A stretch of DNA of 64,000 nt, from positions 1 through 64,000 of the forward strand of contig JAFUPC010000025.1 of the NCBI GenBank assembly GCA_017481495.1, written 5' to 3'. Under the pieces are notes generated by a model. The model was not told where the DNA came from. It ran no database searches and saw only the letters and a list, made by a program, of their open reading frames with translations. Made by a program: the position numbers and the translations under genes. How positions within the stretch are numbered: the first letter of the stretch is position 1; each line of letters starts with the position of its first letter. Of the stretch, positions 6,842 to 16,398 are shown piece by piece. The DNA is from Clostridia bacterium. GTDB taxonomy: Bacteria > Bacillota > Clostridia > Oscillospirales > CAG-272.

Positions 6842-8437
6842 TTAACGTTTCATGACCGCATACAGCCGTCCTGCGGGGAGAGTGTCGCCCTTGTCATAAA
6901 AATCCTCGGGGGATGTGACCTCCTCCGTGCTGTCACAAACCTTGAACCACTGTGCGGAAAGGGAGGATGTTGGCAGATCGTAGGTGACGGAATCTTCTCT
7001 AACTGTGACTGGAACTGTCGTTACACGCTTCCGCTTTGTAAAGTCGTTTATATCGGTCAGACAGTACATTTCGGCGGTCGTCCCGTCTGCGTTCGGTATC
7101 ACGGTATAGTTCCACACCTGATCTTCCTCGGTGCGCAGAAACAGCTGCAGAAAACTGCCGGTACGGTCATGGGACAGTGGTGCGTGCGTGGTGACGGTGA
7201 CGAGGGTATGACCGCCCTCTGCGTAGGTGACGGTCAGGGATCGCAGGGCATTTCTGCCGGTGGTGTTCGTGTAATGCGTGCCGTAGCCGTCATTGTCGCG
7301 GTGGAAATTGCCGCCGGGGACATGATACCAGGTGCGCTCGCGTTCCGCGGGCAGGGAAGACTGACCCTTGTAGCGGCGGATGCAGTCGATGAACTGCAAG
7401 TAATAATTGTCAAAGTAACCGCCGCGCATCATTTCAAGGTCACGGCTGTATTCGTAGTTGGCGCAGTCCACGAACATGATGGGACGTTCGGGAATCCCCT
7501 GCCAGCGGCCGGCGATCCATTCGTTCCAGCCGGTGACGAGCACGACGGGCGGGTCGCATTCGATGGCGCGGTCAAACTGCTCGGCGAAGTTGTAGCCGTG
7601 AATGTAAGCATCCGGTGCGGGATCGTTTTCGCCGTTGTGGTATGCGCGGCCGCAGTTGGTCGTTTCACCGTACAGAACGGAGTCGCCGAAGCGGAGCTGG
7701 GGATGCTGTGCAACAGAGCAGTTGATGACCTCCGGAACGCCGCCCAGATTTTCAAACACGCGCTGGGGACGGGTGAAGTCCATCCACGGCCAGCCGCCGC
7801 GCTTGTCGGGTTCGTTCGGCCACTGGGACATTTTGATGTTGAAAAATGCTTTTGTTTCCTCGGAGCATTCCTCTTTCACGGCGATGATCAGCGGTTTGCC
7901 CTCATAATAATACCAGGTATCGGGGCAATAGCCGGGCTTGTAGATGGTCTCATAAATGTTCTGCACGGTTTTTCCGGAATGGGTGTTGGTGTAGAACATG
8001 ATTTTCGGAATCCGGTAGCCAGCATCGTGGTATTCCTGCAGAACGCGCAGGACGATTTTGACATTCTTTTCGTAAATGGCGGCATTGGTCGTGTCGAAGA
8101 ACAGGAAATCAATATCCGCATCGCAGAACAGCTGCATATGGCGGCGGATGACCCATTCATCGTCGGAATAATAGTACCCGTAGAACGGCTCTCCCCAGTG
8201 GTGATACGTTCCGATACCGCCCCATGCGGGGGAATCGGTGTGGTGTCCGGCATCAGGGTCAGCGGCGACGATCTTGGAAACGTCGTAAGGCTTGTGTCTG
8301 CCGTGCTCGCCGCACCAGAGGAAGTAGAAAAGTCCGACCTGGCGCGCTTTTGCGGGACGGTCAACAGCGGATGTGGTCAGGGCGCGTCCGAGTGCATCAA
8401 CGGCACCGAGCGCGGCGGGATGGTTGTAAAGTTCCAT
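6842..8437 (-). CDS. GH99/WbsX-like glycoside hydrolase-fold protein
   Basis: A 531-residue protein without a signal peptide. It resembles the GH71/GH99-WbsX-like (beta/alpha)8 group: an early VGLFYFLWCGEHG strand, a GIGTYHHWGEPFYGYY segment, IDFLFFDTTNA, and the characteristic VTGWNEWIAGRW near two thirds of the chain. Members act on mannose-containing glycans or on cell-surface polysaccharide; the substrate here is unknown. The start is ATG at 8437 with GGAGG just upstream; the frame stays open further back only by reading through the end of obg in another frame. It starts 13 bases after obg and ends 28 bases before lipoprotein A, so the three are probably cotranscribed. Confidence 0.65.
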   Translation of the reverse strand: MELYNHPAALGAVDALGRALTTSAVDRPAKARQVGLFYFLWCGEHGRHKPYDVSKIVAADPDAGHHTDSPAWGGIGTYHHWGEPFYGYYYSDDEWVIRRHMQLFCDADIDFLFFDTTNAAIYEKNVKIVLRVLQEYHDAGYRIPKIMFYTNTHSGKTVQNIYETIYKPGYCPDTWYYYEGKPLIIAVKEECSEETKAFFNIKMSQWPNEPDKRGGWPWMDFTRPQRVFENLGGVPEVINCSVAQHPQLRFGDSVLYGETTNCGRAYHNGENDPAPDAYIHGYNFAEQFDRAIECDPPVVLVTGWNEWIAGRWQGIPERPIMFVDCANYEYSRDLEMMRGGYFDNYYLQFIDCIRRYKGQSSLPAERERTWYHVPGGNFHRDNDGYGTHYTNTTGRNALRSLTVTYAEGGHTLVTVTTHAPLSHDRTGSFLQLFLRTEEDQVWNYTVIPNADGTTAEMYCLTDINDFTKRKRVTTVPVTVREDSVTYDLPTSSLSAQWFKVCDSTEEVTSPEDFYDKGDTLPAGRLYAVMKR

Positions 8438-8450
8438 GTCCTGTGCCTCC

Positions 8451-9728
8451 TTATTCAATGAAATCAAATTCAAAATCGTAAATATTGACGGTATCGCCGT
8501 CGCGGACACCGCCCTCGCGCATCTTCTGGAACACGCCGGAATTGCGCAGAGTGCGGTCGAAGTAATTGAGCGATTCGCGATCCTCGAAGTTGACGGAGCC
8601 GACCAGATTGTAAAGCCAGTCCGCCTCGACCATCCAGACCTTGCCCTCGCGGCGCAGGGTGATGTCGTGGTTGCCAGGCTCGATCTCGGGCATCGGTTCC
8701 ACATAATCGGCATCGTAGACGGTGAGCGGAGGCAGTTCCCGCAGAAGCTCTGCCGCCATGTAGACCATCTGTTTGACATTTTCGCCGGTTGCGGCGGAAA
8801 CATAAATGAGCGGATACCCGAGCGACGCGACAAAGTCCTCAAATGCGGACAGATCGGCATCCGGCGGCAGAAGATCGCGCTTGTTTGCAACTACGATCTG
8901 CGGGCGCGCGGCGAGATCCTCGGAATAGCGGGAAAGTTCTTCGTTGATGAGACGGATGTCCTCGATGGGATCGCGCCCCTCACTGCCCGCAACGTCCACG
9001 ACATGGAGCAAAAGCCGACAGCGGTCGACGTGGCGCAGGAAATCATGGCCGAGTCCCAGACCGTCCGATGCGCCTTCGATCAGACCGGGAATGTCCGCCG
9101 CGACAAAGCCGCCGCCCTCTCCGCCGGTCGAGACAACGCCGAGCACCGGGGACAGCGTGGTGAAGTGATAATTGGCGATCTTCGGTTTTGCGGCGGAGAT
9201 CATCGAAAGGATGGACGATTTTCCGACGTTCGGCAGACCGACAAAGCCGACATCCGCGAGCATTTTCAGTTCCAGCGTGACTTCCATTTCCTTGCCGCGG
9301 ATACCGGACTTGGCAAAACGCGGAATTTGGCGGGTCGGGGTCGCAAAATGCCGGTTTCCCCAGCCGCCGTTGCCGCCCCGCAGACACACGAATGGCCCGC
9401 AGTCGGACATATCCTTGATGATGGCACCGGTCTGGGCATCGCGGATGACGGTTCCTGCGGGAACGGGGATGATGAGATCTTCCGCCGTTGCGCCGTGCAT
9501 CTTGCCGCCTTTGCCGTTTTCGCCGTTCTGTGCGACGAATTTCCGGTGATAACGGAAGTTGAGCAGGGTATTGGTGCCCTCATCGATGACGAAGACGATA
9601 TTACCGCCGCGGCCGCCGTCACCGCCATCCGGACCGCCTTCCGCAACGTATTTTTCCCGGTGGAACGACACGGCACCGTTGCCGCCGTCGCCTGCCTTGA
9701 TATAAATTTTGACCTGGTCGATAAACAT
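8451..9728 (-). CDS. obg: Obg GTPase (ribosome assembly/stress)
   Basis: A 425-residue Obg/CgtA GTPase, which binds the 50S subunit and couples nucleotide levels to ribosome maturation. The glycine-rich Obg fold fills residues 1-158 (GDGGNGAVSFHREKYV at the start), the G domain follows with G1 GLPNVGKSS, G3 DIPGLIEGA and G4 NKRD, and a C-terminal OCT domain of ~80 residues ends the protein. All key residues are present. It lies 16 bases after ligA, a linkage not typical of well-known genomes, where obg usually follows rpmA. Confidence 0.97.
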   Translation of the reverse strand: MFIDQVKIYIKAGDGGNGAVSFHREKYVAEGGPDGGDGGRGGNIVFVIDEGTNTLLNFRYHRKFVAQNGENGKGGKMHGATAEDLIIPVPAGTVIRDAQTGAIIKDMSDCGPFVCLRGGNGGWGNRHFATPTRQIPRFAKSGIRGKEMEVTLELKMLADVGFVGLPNVGKSSILSMISAAKPKIANYHFTTLSPVLGVVSTGGEGGGFVAADIPGLIEGASDGLGLGHDFLRHVDRCRLLLHVVDVAGSEGRDPIEDIRLINEELSRYSEDLAARPQIVVANKRDLLPPDADLSAFEDFVASLGYPLIYVSAATGENVKQMVYMAAELLRELPPLTVYDADYVEPMPEIEPGNHDITLRREGKVWMVEADWLYNLVGSVNFEDRESLNYFDRTLRNSGVFQKMREGGVRDGDTVNIYDFEFDFIE

Positions 9729-9744
9729 ATGATAAATTCTCCTG

Positions 9745-11841
<2,097 letters not shown>

Positions 11842-11860
11842 GGTTTTTTGAAAAGAAAAA

Positions 11861-11892
11861 GACAGCGCGGCGTGTTTTCCGTCCGTGCTGTC
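11861..11892 (-). terminator. Terminator after the XRE/membrane regulator gene
   Basis: Inverted repeat GACAGC... / ...GCTGTC with a ~10-bp imperfect stem; on the minus strand it is followed by TTTTTCTTTTC. Confidence 0.8.
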
Positions 11893-11915
11893 CGAAGTCT
11901 TATGCAGTTTTTCGT

Positions 11916-13376
11916 TTATGCTTTGCGTTTACGCAAGTACCAGATCCATGCCGCGCCGCATTCCATGATGGAAATGAATGTGAAAACCGTGCCGATCAGC
12001 GACAGCATCCGCCGTCCCTCACCCAGTGCATCGTGCGTGATGACGGTGATGGGGAGAATGTCCGCGCCGTATTCAATGACCGAAACCGTTTCGTTGCGGT
12101 GCAGATAGGTGCAGACCACGTTCCCGTCCCGGTCAAGAATCTCCCGCTTCAACGCTTCTTCCTCGGAGATCATATTTCCGTACTGATCGTAGTACACGGT
12201 GTCAGACATCGTGTATTCCTCAAAAGCGAGACCGAGAGCCTCCGCCAGCGCACGCGCTTCCTCCTCGGAAATTTCGTTTCCGTCGGCATCGTAGTAGATG
12301 TGTGTTCCGTCCACCTCCTGCGGCAGGGAAACCGGCTCCTCTGCCTGTCCGGCATACGACGATGCCGATTCATACGGAATGTCCTGTTCCATGTACGCGG
12401 TGAAGTCCTCGAAATTGTCAAATGTGATCTTCGGTGCGAACGCCGCCGCACTCTGTCCCTGCGTGATAACGTAATAGACGATGAGCGTCAGTCCGAGCAC
12501 CGCGGCAAGCGACAGCGAAACGGTCTTTTTCAACTTGTGGCGGTAACGGAACACCGTTTCTTCCTTTTCGTCAAGCGAAATATACCCGCAGTCCAGCAGA
12601 TGTCCGTTTATGAACCAACAGACCACGCACACAAGCACGAGTGCTGCAAGTCCGTATCCGCAGACCCCGGAGAGAAACCACGATTTCGCGGTCAGTCCCA
12701 TATAGGTATCGGTCGGGAAAATGATGAGTGGGAGTGTGATCGCAAACAGGATGGCGGTGATCCCGAGCGCGTATTCCGTCTGGCGGACGATCCTGAAACG
12801 TAGACTTCCCAGTTCTGTACCGGAAACTGTATCCGCATCGGAAAATGCGTTTTCCGTGTACCGGAAAAACATGATCTGCAGGAATATCGCCGAAAGGAAG
12901 AAGATCAGTCCGACGAAGAAACCGATGTACGCGCGGTTGAAGCCGAGATTGCAGATCATCGCGGCGATGAAGCCGCAGAAGGCATCGGCAAGCGTTACGA
13001 GTGCGCCGTTTGTGTGTTGGTCAAGTGTAGTTTTCATTAAATGACGGCGCTGTTTTTCCGCTTTTGTGGACAGGGGCGGTGCGGCGGCGGTGTCCTCCGT
13101 GGAGGTTTCGCCCGGTGTCTGGGGGTTCAGTACGGCATTTGCCGCCGGGAGCTGTTCGCTTTGCGGTTTCCGTTCTCCGCGGAGAAGCTCGTCGCAGGTC
13201 ACGCCGAAGATTTCGGCGATTACGGGGATCAGCGAGAGGTCGGGTGCGGCGTCGTCACGTTCCCAGCGGCTGACCGATTTGTCGGAGACGTTCAGGCGTT
13301 CCGCAAGCTCTCTCTGGGTCATACCGTTTGCACGGCGCAGGGCGGCGATGAAGCTGCCGATGGTTTTGGGTTCCAT
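11916..13376 (-). CDS. XRE-family DNA-binding protein fused to a multi-span membrane domain
   Basis: A 486-residue one-component regulator. Residues 4-66 are a Cro/C1 helix-turn-helix (RRANGMTQRELAERLNVSDK is the scanning and recognition region). A charged linker follows, then about six hydrophobic spans from residue ~125 to ~310, an acidic segment of ~150 residues likely outside the membrane, and a last hydrophobic helix near the C-terminus ending in RKRK. Such fusions usually repress their own operon and respond to membrane or envelope signals, but the signal and targets are not evident. It is monocistronic, with a terminator at 11861-11892; no convincing promoter was found upstream. Confidence 0.85.
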   Translation of the reverse strand: MEPKTIGSFIAALRRANGMTQRELAERLNVSDKSVSRWERDDAAPDLSLIPVIAEIFGVTCDELLRGERKPQSEQLPAANAVLNPQTPGETSTEDTAAAPPLSTKAEKQRRHLMKTTLDQHTNGALVTLADAFCGFIAAMICNLGFNRAYIGFFVGLIFFLSAIFLQIMFFRYTENAFSDADTVSGTELGSLRFRIVRQTEYALGITAILFAITLPLIIFPTDTYMGLTAKSWFLSGVCGYGLAALVLVCVVCWFINGHLLDCGYISLDEKEETVFRYRHKLKKTVSLSLAAVLGLTLIVYYVITQGQSAAAFAPKITFDNFEDFTAYMEQDIPYESASSYAGQAEEPVSLPQEVDGTHIYYDADGNEISEEEARALAEALGLAFEEYTMSDTVYYDQYGNMISEEEALKREILDRDGNVVCTYLHRNETVSVIEYGADILPITVITHDALGEGRRMLSLIGTVFTFISIMECGAAWIWYLRKRKA

Positions 13377-13590
13377 ATCTGTGTTTTCCTTTCTTTTCCG
13401 GGGTTTTTGTGGAGCTCCGTCCCGGTCTGTGCTTCTATTCTACCATATCGGGGGAGAGATTGGAACCCCGCGGACAGAGAATGTCTCTCGGATTCCGGGA
13501 ATTTGCGGTTTTGGGGGGATCTTTCTTCTGTGAAAACGGTTTTTATATAAGAATACTACCATAAAACGGAGAAATTGTCAAGATAAAAAA

Positions 13591-13616
13591 CATCCCCCGG
13601 CAAAAACCGGAGGATG
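13591..13616 (-). terminator. Terminator after the P-type ATPase gene
   Basis: CATCC-CCCGG / CCGG-A-GGATG stem around a CAAAAA loop; on the minus strand it runs into GTTTTTTATC. It lies 8 bases beyond the stop codon. Confidence 0.85.
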
Positions 13617-13623
13617 AAAATGG

Positions 13624-16239
13624 TCAATGACGGTGCTTGATAAGCCCTGCAAGCTTCGACAGCTCCATGACGACAAGCGGCACGAGGATCAAACCGAGAC
13701 CCAGCAGGTACAGCTTTGCGGGCAGGGTGACGAGACCGAAAACCGTACCGATCGGCGTGAGCAGCAGCAGACCGACGAGAACGACGGATGCCAGTGCGGC
13801 AAGGTTCAGCGTGCGGTTGGTAAAGAAGCCGACTTTGAACAGGGAACGGTCGGAGCGCATATTGTACGCCTGTACGATCTGGGACAGTGCCAGAACCATG
13901 AACGCCATTGTCTGACCGCCCTCGATAAGACCCGTGACGGTTTCACCGACTTTGTAGCCGATGAGAGTCAGAACGGCGAACATAAGCCCCTGGAGCACAA
14001 CGCGGACACCGAGACCGTGCGCGAAGATGCCCTCATCCTTGGGCTTGGGCTTCTGGTTCATGATGCCGTCTTCCACGGCTTCCATGCCGAGCGCAATGGC
14101 GGGGAGACTGTCGGTCACAAGGTTGATCCACAGAAGCTGCATGGAGAGCAGGGGAGATTTATGCCACAGGAGCATCGCGGCAAAGACTGTGATGACCTCA
14201 CCGATGTTCGTACCGAGCAAAAAGCCTACGACTTTGCGGATATTGGAATAGATACCGCGGCCCTCGCGGACGGCATCGACGATGGTCGCAAAGTTATCAT
14301 CGGTCAGGGTCATGTCGGCGGCACCCTTGGCAACGTCCGTGCCGGTGATGCCCATTGCACAGCCGATGTCAGCCGCTTTGAGCGCAGGTGCATCGTTGAC
14401 ACCGTCGCCGGTCATCGAAACGACCTGGTTCTTTCTCTGCCATGCCTTGACGATGCGGATCTTGTTTTCGGGGGAAACGCGGGCATAAACGGAGATCTGT
14501 TCGACCGATGCATCAAGCTCGGAATCGTTCATTGCATCCAGCTCCGCACCGGTGATGGCACGGTCGCCCTCACGCAGAATGCCGAGATCGCGCGCAATGG
14601 CGGAAGCGGTGACAACGTGGTCGCCCGTAATCATGACAGGACGGATACCGGCGCCGCGGCAAACCGTGACAGCATCGCGTGCTTCGGGACGCGGCGGGTC
14701 GATCATACCGACAAGACCTACGAATGTCAGTCCGTTTTCCAGTTCCTCGGAGGTCGGGTTTGCGGGGATTTCGTCGATTTCCTTATAAGCAACAGCGAGC
14801 ACGCGCAGGGCGTTTTCGCTCATGGATTCGCACATGATGCGCGCCGCTTCCATGTCGCCTTTGATACAGCGGGGAACCATCATGTCAAACGCGCCCTTGA
14901 CGATGACGATGTTCTTGCCGTCCATTTGGTTGACGGTCGTCATCAGCTTGCGGTCGGAGTCAAAGGGGATGCCGGCAAGGCGCGGATAGCGGGCATTCAG
15001 GTCGTCCTTGGGCATTCCGTTCTTGTGTGCGGCATAAACGATCGCCGTTTCGGTCGGGTCGCCGATGTGTTCTTCCCGGTCGTCATGGAACACGACGGAA
15101 CCGTCACAGCACAGGGTACCCAGGGTCAGAAGGTCTTTGATTTTATCGGAATTGTGATCGGAAATGTCCTCGGTAACATTTCCCTCATCGAGATATGCGC
15201 GGACAAGGGTCATGCGGTTCTGCGTGAGCGTACCGGTCTTGTCGGAGCAGATGACGGAGGCGGAGCCGAGCGTTTCGACGGCGGGAAGACGGCGGATGAG
15301 CGCGTTCTTCTTTACCATGCGCTGGACACCGATGGAAAGCACGACCGTGACGATGGCGGGTAACCCCTCCGGAATGGCGGAAACGGCAAGGGAAACGGCG
15401 GTCATGAAGATCTCCATGACCGGAATGCCGTTTGCGACACCGACGACAAAGATGATGGCGCAGGCAAGCAGAGCCATGACACCGAGATATTTGCCAAGCT
15501 GTGCAAGCTTCTGCTGCAAGGGGGTCTGGCTGTCTTCCTCGCTGTCAAGCAGATTGGCGATCTTACCCATTTCGGTGTTCATACCGGTTCCGGTGACAAC
15601 GGCGGCGGCAGTACCGTAGGTGACGGAACAGCCGGAGAAGACCATATTGTTTCTGTCGCCGAGCGGTGCATCGGCTTTGACTTCAGCCGCGGCATCCTTT
15701 TCGGACGGGACAGATTCGCCGGTCAGCGCGGATTCCTCACTTTTCAGGCTGACGGAGGTGAGCAGGCGCGCATCTGCCGGAATGAAGTCGCCGGCTTCCA
15801 GCTTGATGATGTCGCCGGGGACAAGGTCAGCGGCGTCAATGACCGCTTCCGCACCGTCGCGGATGACACGGGCATGAGGTGCCGAAAGATTTTTCAGCGC
15901 ATCCAGTGCTTTTTCGGCTTTGGATTCCTGCATGACACCCATGACGGCATTGAGCACGACGATGAGCAGGATGAGGATCGGTTCAAAGAATTCCTTCCGT
16001 TCGCCCTCCACGCACGCAACGACAAACGAAACGATTGCCGCGGCGATGAGGATGAGGATCATCGCATCCTTGAACTGGTCAATAAACCGCTGGAGATTCG
16101 TTTTCTTCTTCTTTTCTTTCAGTTTGTTTGCGCCGTATTTCTCCCGGCGGGCGGAAGCCTCGGCTGACGTCAGACCGCGGATCTCATCCGCGGAAAGCGC
16201 CGTGAGCAGGTCTTCCTTTTTGGTGTTGTGGGGTGACAA
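13624..16239 (-). CDS. Calcium-translocating P-type ATPase (SERCA/PMCA type)
   Basis: An 871-residue membrane pump of the P2 class that exports Ca2+ (or possibly a related cation) at the cost of ATP. Seen in order: N-terminal cation-ATPase domain, actuator motif LTGES, PEGLPA in transmembrane helix 4, phosphorylation motif SDKTGTLTQNR, KGAFD in the nucleotide domain, TGDH and GDGVNDAPALK in the hinge, and helix-6 NLVTDSLPA. About ten membrane spans and normal length for bacterial calcium ATPases. It has its own promoter at 16308-16336 and terminator, and is not linked functionally to its neighbours. Confidence 0.95.
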   Translation of the reverse strand: MSPHNTKKEDLLTALSADEIRGLTSAEASARREKYGANKLKEKKKKTNLQRFIDQFKDAMILILIAAAIVSFVVACVEGERKEFFEPILILLIVVLNAVMGVMQESKAEKALDALKNLSAPHARVIRDGAEAVIDAADLVPGDIIKLEAGDFIPADARLLTSVSLKSEESALTGESVPSEKDAAAEVKADAPLGDRNNMVFSGCSVTYGTAAAVVTGTGMNTEMGKIANLLDSEEDSQTPLQQKLAQLGKYLGVMALLACAIIFVVGVANGIPVMEIFMTAVSLAVSAIPEGLPAIVTVVLSIGVQRMVKKNALIRRLPAVETLGSASVICSDKTGTLTQNRMTLVRAYLDEGNVTEDISDHNSDKIKDLLTLGTLCCDGSVVFHDDREEHIGDPTETAIVYAAHKNGMPKDDLNARYPRLAGIPFDSDRKLMTTVNQMDGKNIVIVKGAFDMMVPRCIKGDMEAARIMCESMSENALRVLAVAYKEIDEIPANPTSEELENGLTFVGLVGMIDPPRPEARDAVTVCRGAGIRPVMITGDHVVTASAIARDLGILREGDRAITGAELDAMNDSELDASVEQISVYARVSPENKIRIVKAWQRKNQVVSMTGDGVNDAPALKAADIGCAMGITGTDVAKGAADMTLTDDNFATIVDAVREGRGIYSNIRKVVGFLLGTNIGEVITVFAAMLLWHKSPLLSMQLLWINLVTDSLPAIALGMEAVEDGIMNQKPKPKDEGIFAHGLGVRVVLQGLMFAVLTLIGYKVGETVTGLIEGGQTMAFMVLALSQIVQAYNMRSDRSLFKVGFFTNRTLNLAALASVVLVGLLLLTPIGTVFGLVTLPAKLYLLGLGLILVPLVVMELSKLAGLIKHRH

Positions 16240-16307
16240 TGTACGTGTTCCTCCTGAATTACGGTATTGCCTTAAACGGTCAGTTGACTGTTTATTGGGT
16301 ACATAAG

Positions 16308-16336
16308 ATTATACACCAGAACATGGAAAAAATCAA
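16308..16336 (-). promoter_or_regulatory. Promoter of the P-type ATPase gene
   Basis: On the minus strand TTGATT (16331-16336), 17-base spacer, TATAAT (16308-16313), 69 bases upstream of the start. Confidence 0.8.
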
Positions 16337-16379
16337 GTGGTTTTCTCCAATCGTTACAGAAAAGACACATTTATTTTAT

Positions 16380-16396
16380 CGGAATGTAAAATTCCG
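16380..16396 (-). terminator. Short hairpin ending the lipoprotein operon
   Basis: CGGAAT / ATTCCG 6-bp stem with a 5-base loop, 3 bases after the stop of the last lipoprotein gene; AT-rich but not a pure T-run downstream on the minus strand. Confidence 0.55.
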
Positions 16397-16398
16397 CT

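Noticed and set aside
8438-8890. N-terminal extension of the GH99-like protein
   Set aside because: It would overlap obg in another frame, looks like low-complexity Arg/Ser/Thr/Pro shadow sequence, and lacks a ribosome binding site; the ATG at 8437 has one.
13437-13465. Promoter for the XRE/membrane regulator
   Set aside because: TAGAAT is acceptable as -10, but the hexamer at the right distance (TTCCAA) matches the -35 consensus poorly.
13627-15363. A 578-codon open frame on the plus strand
   Set aside because: It is antisense to the P-type ATPase gene, which has all family motifs; the frame has no family signature and arises from GC-rich third positions.
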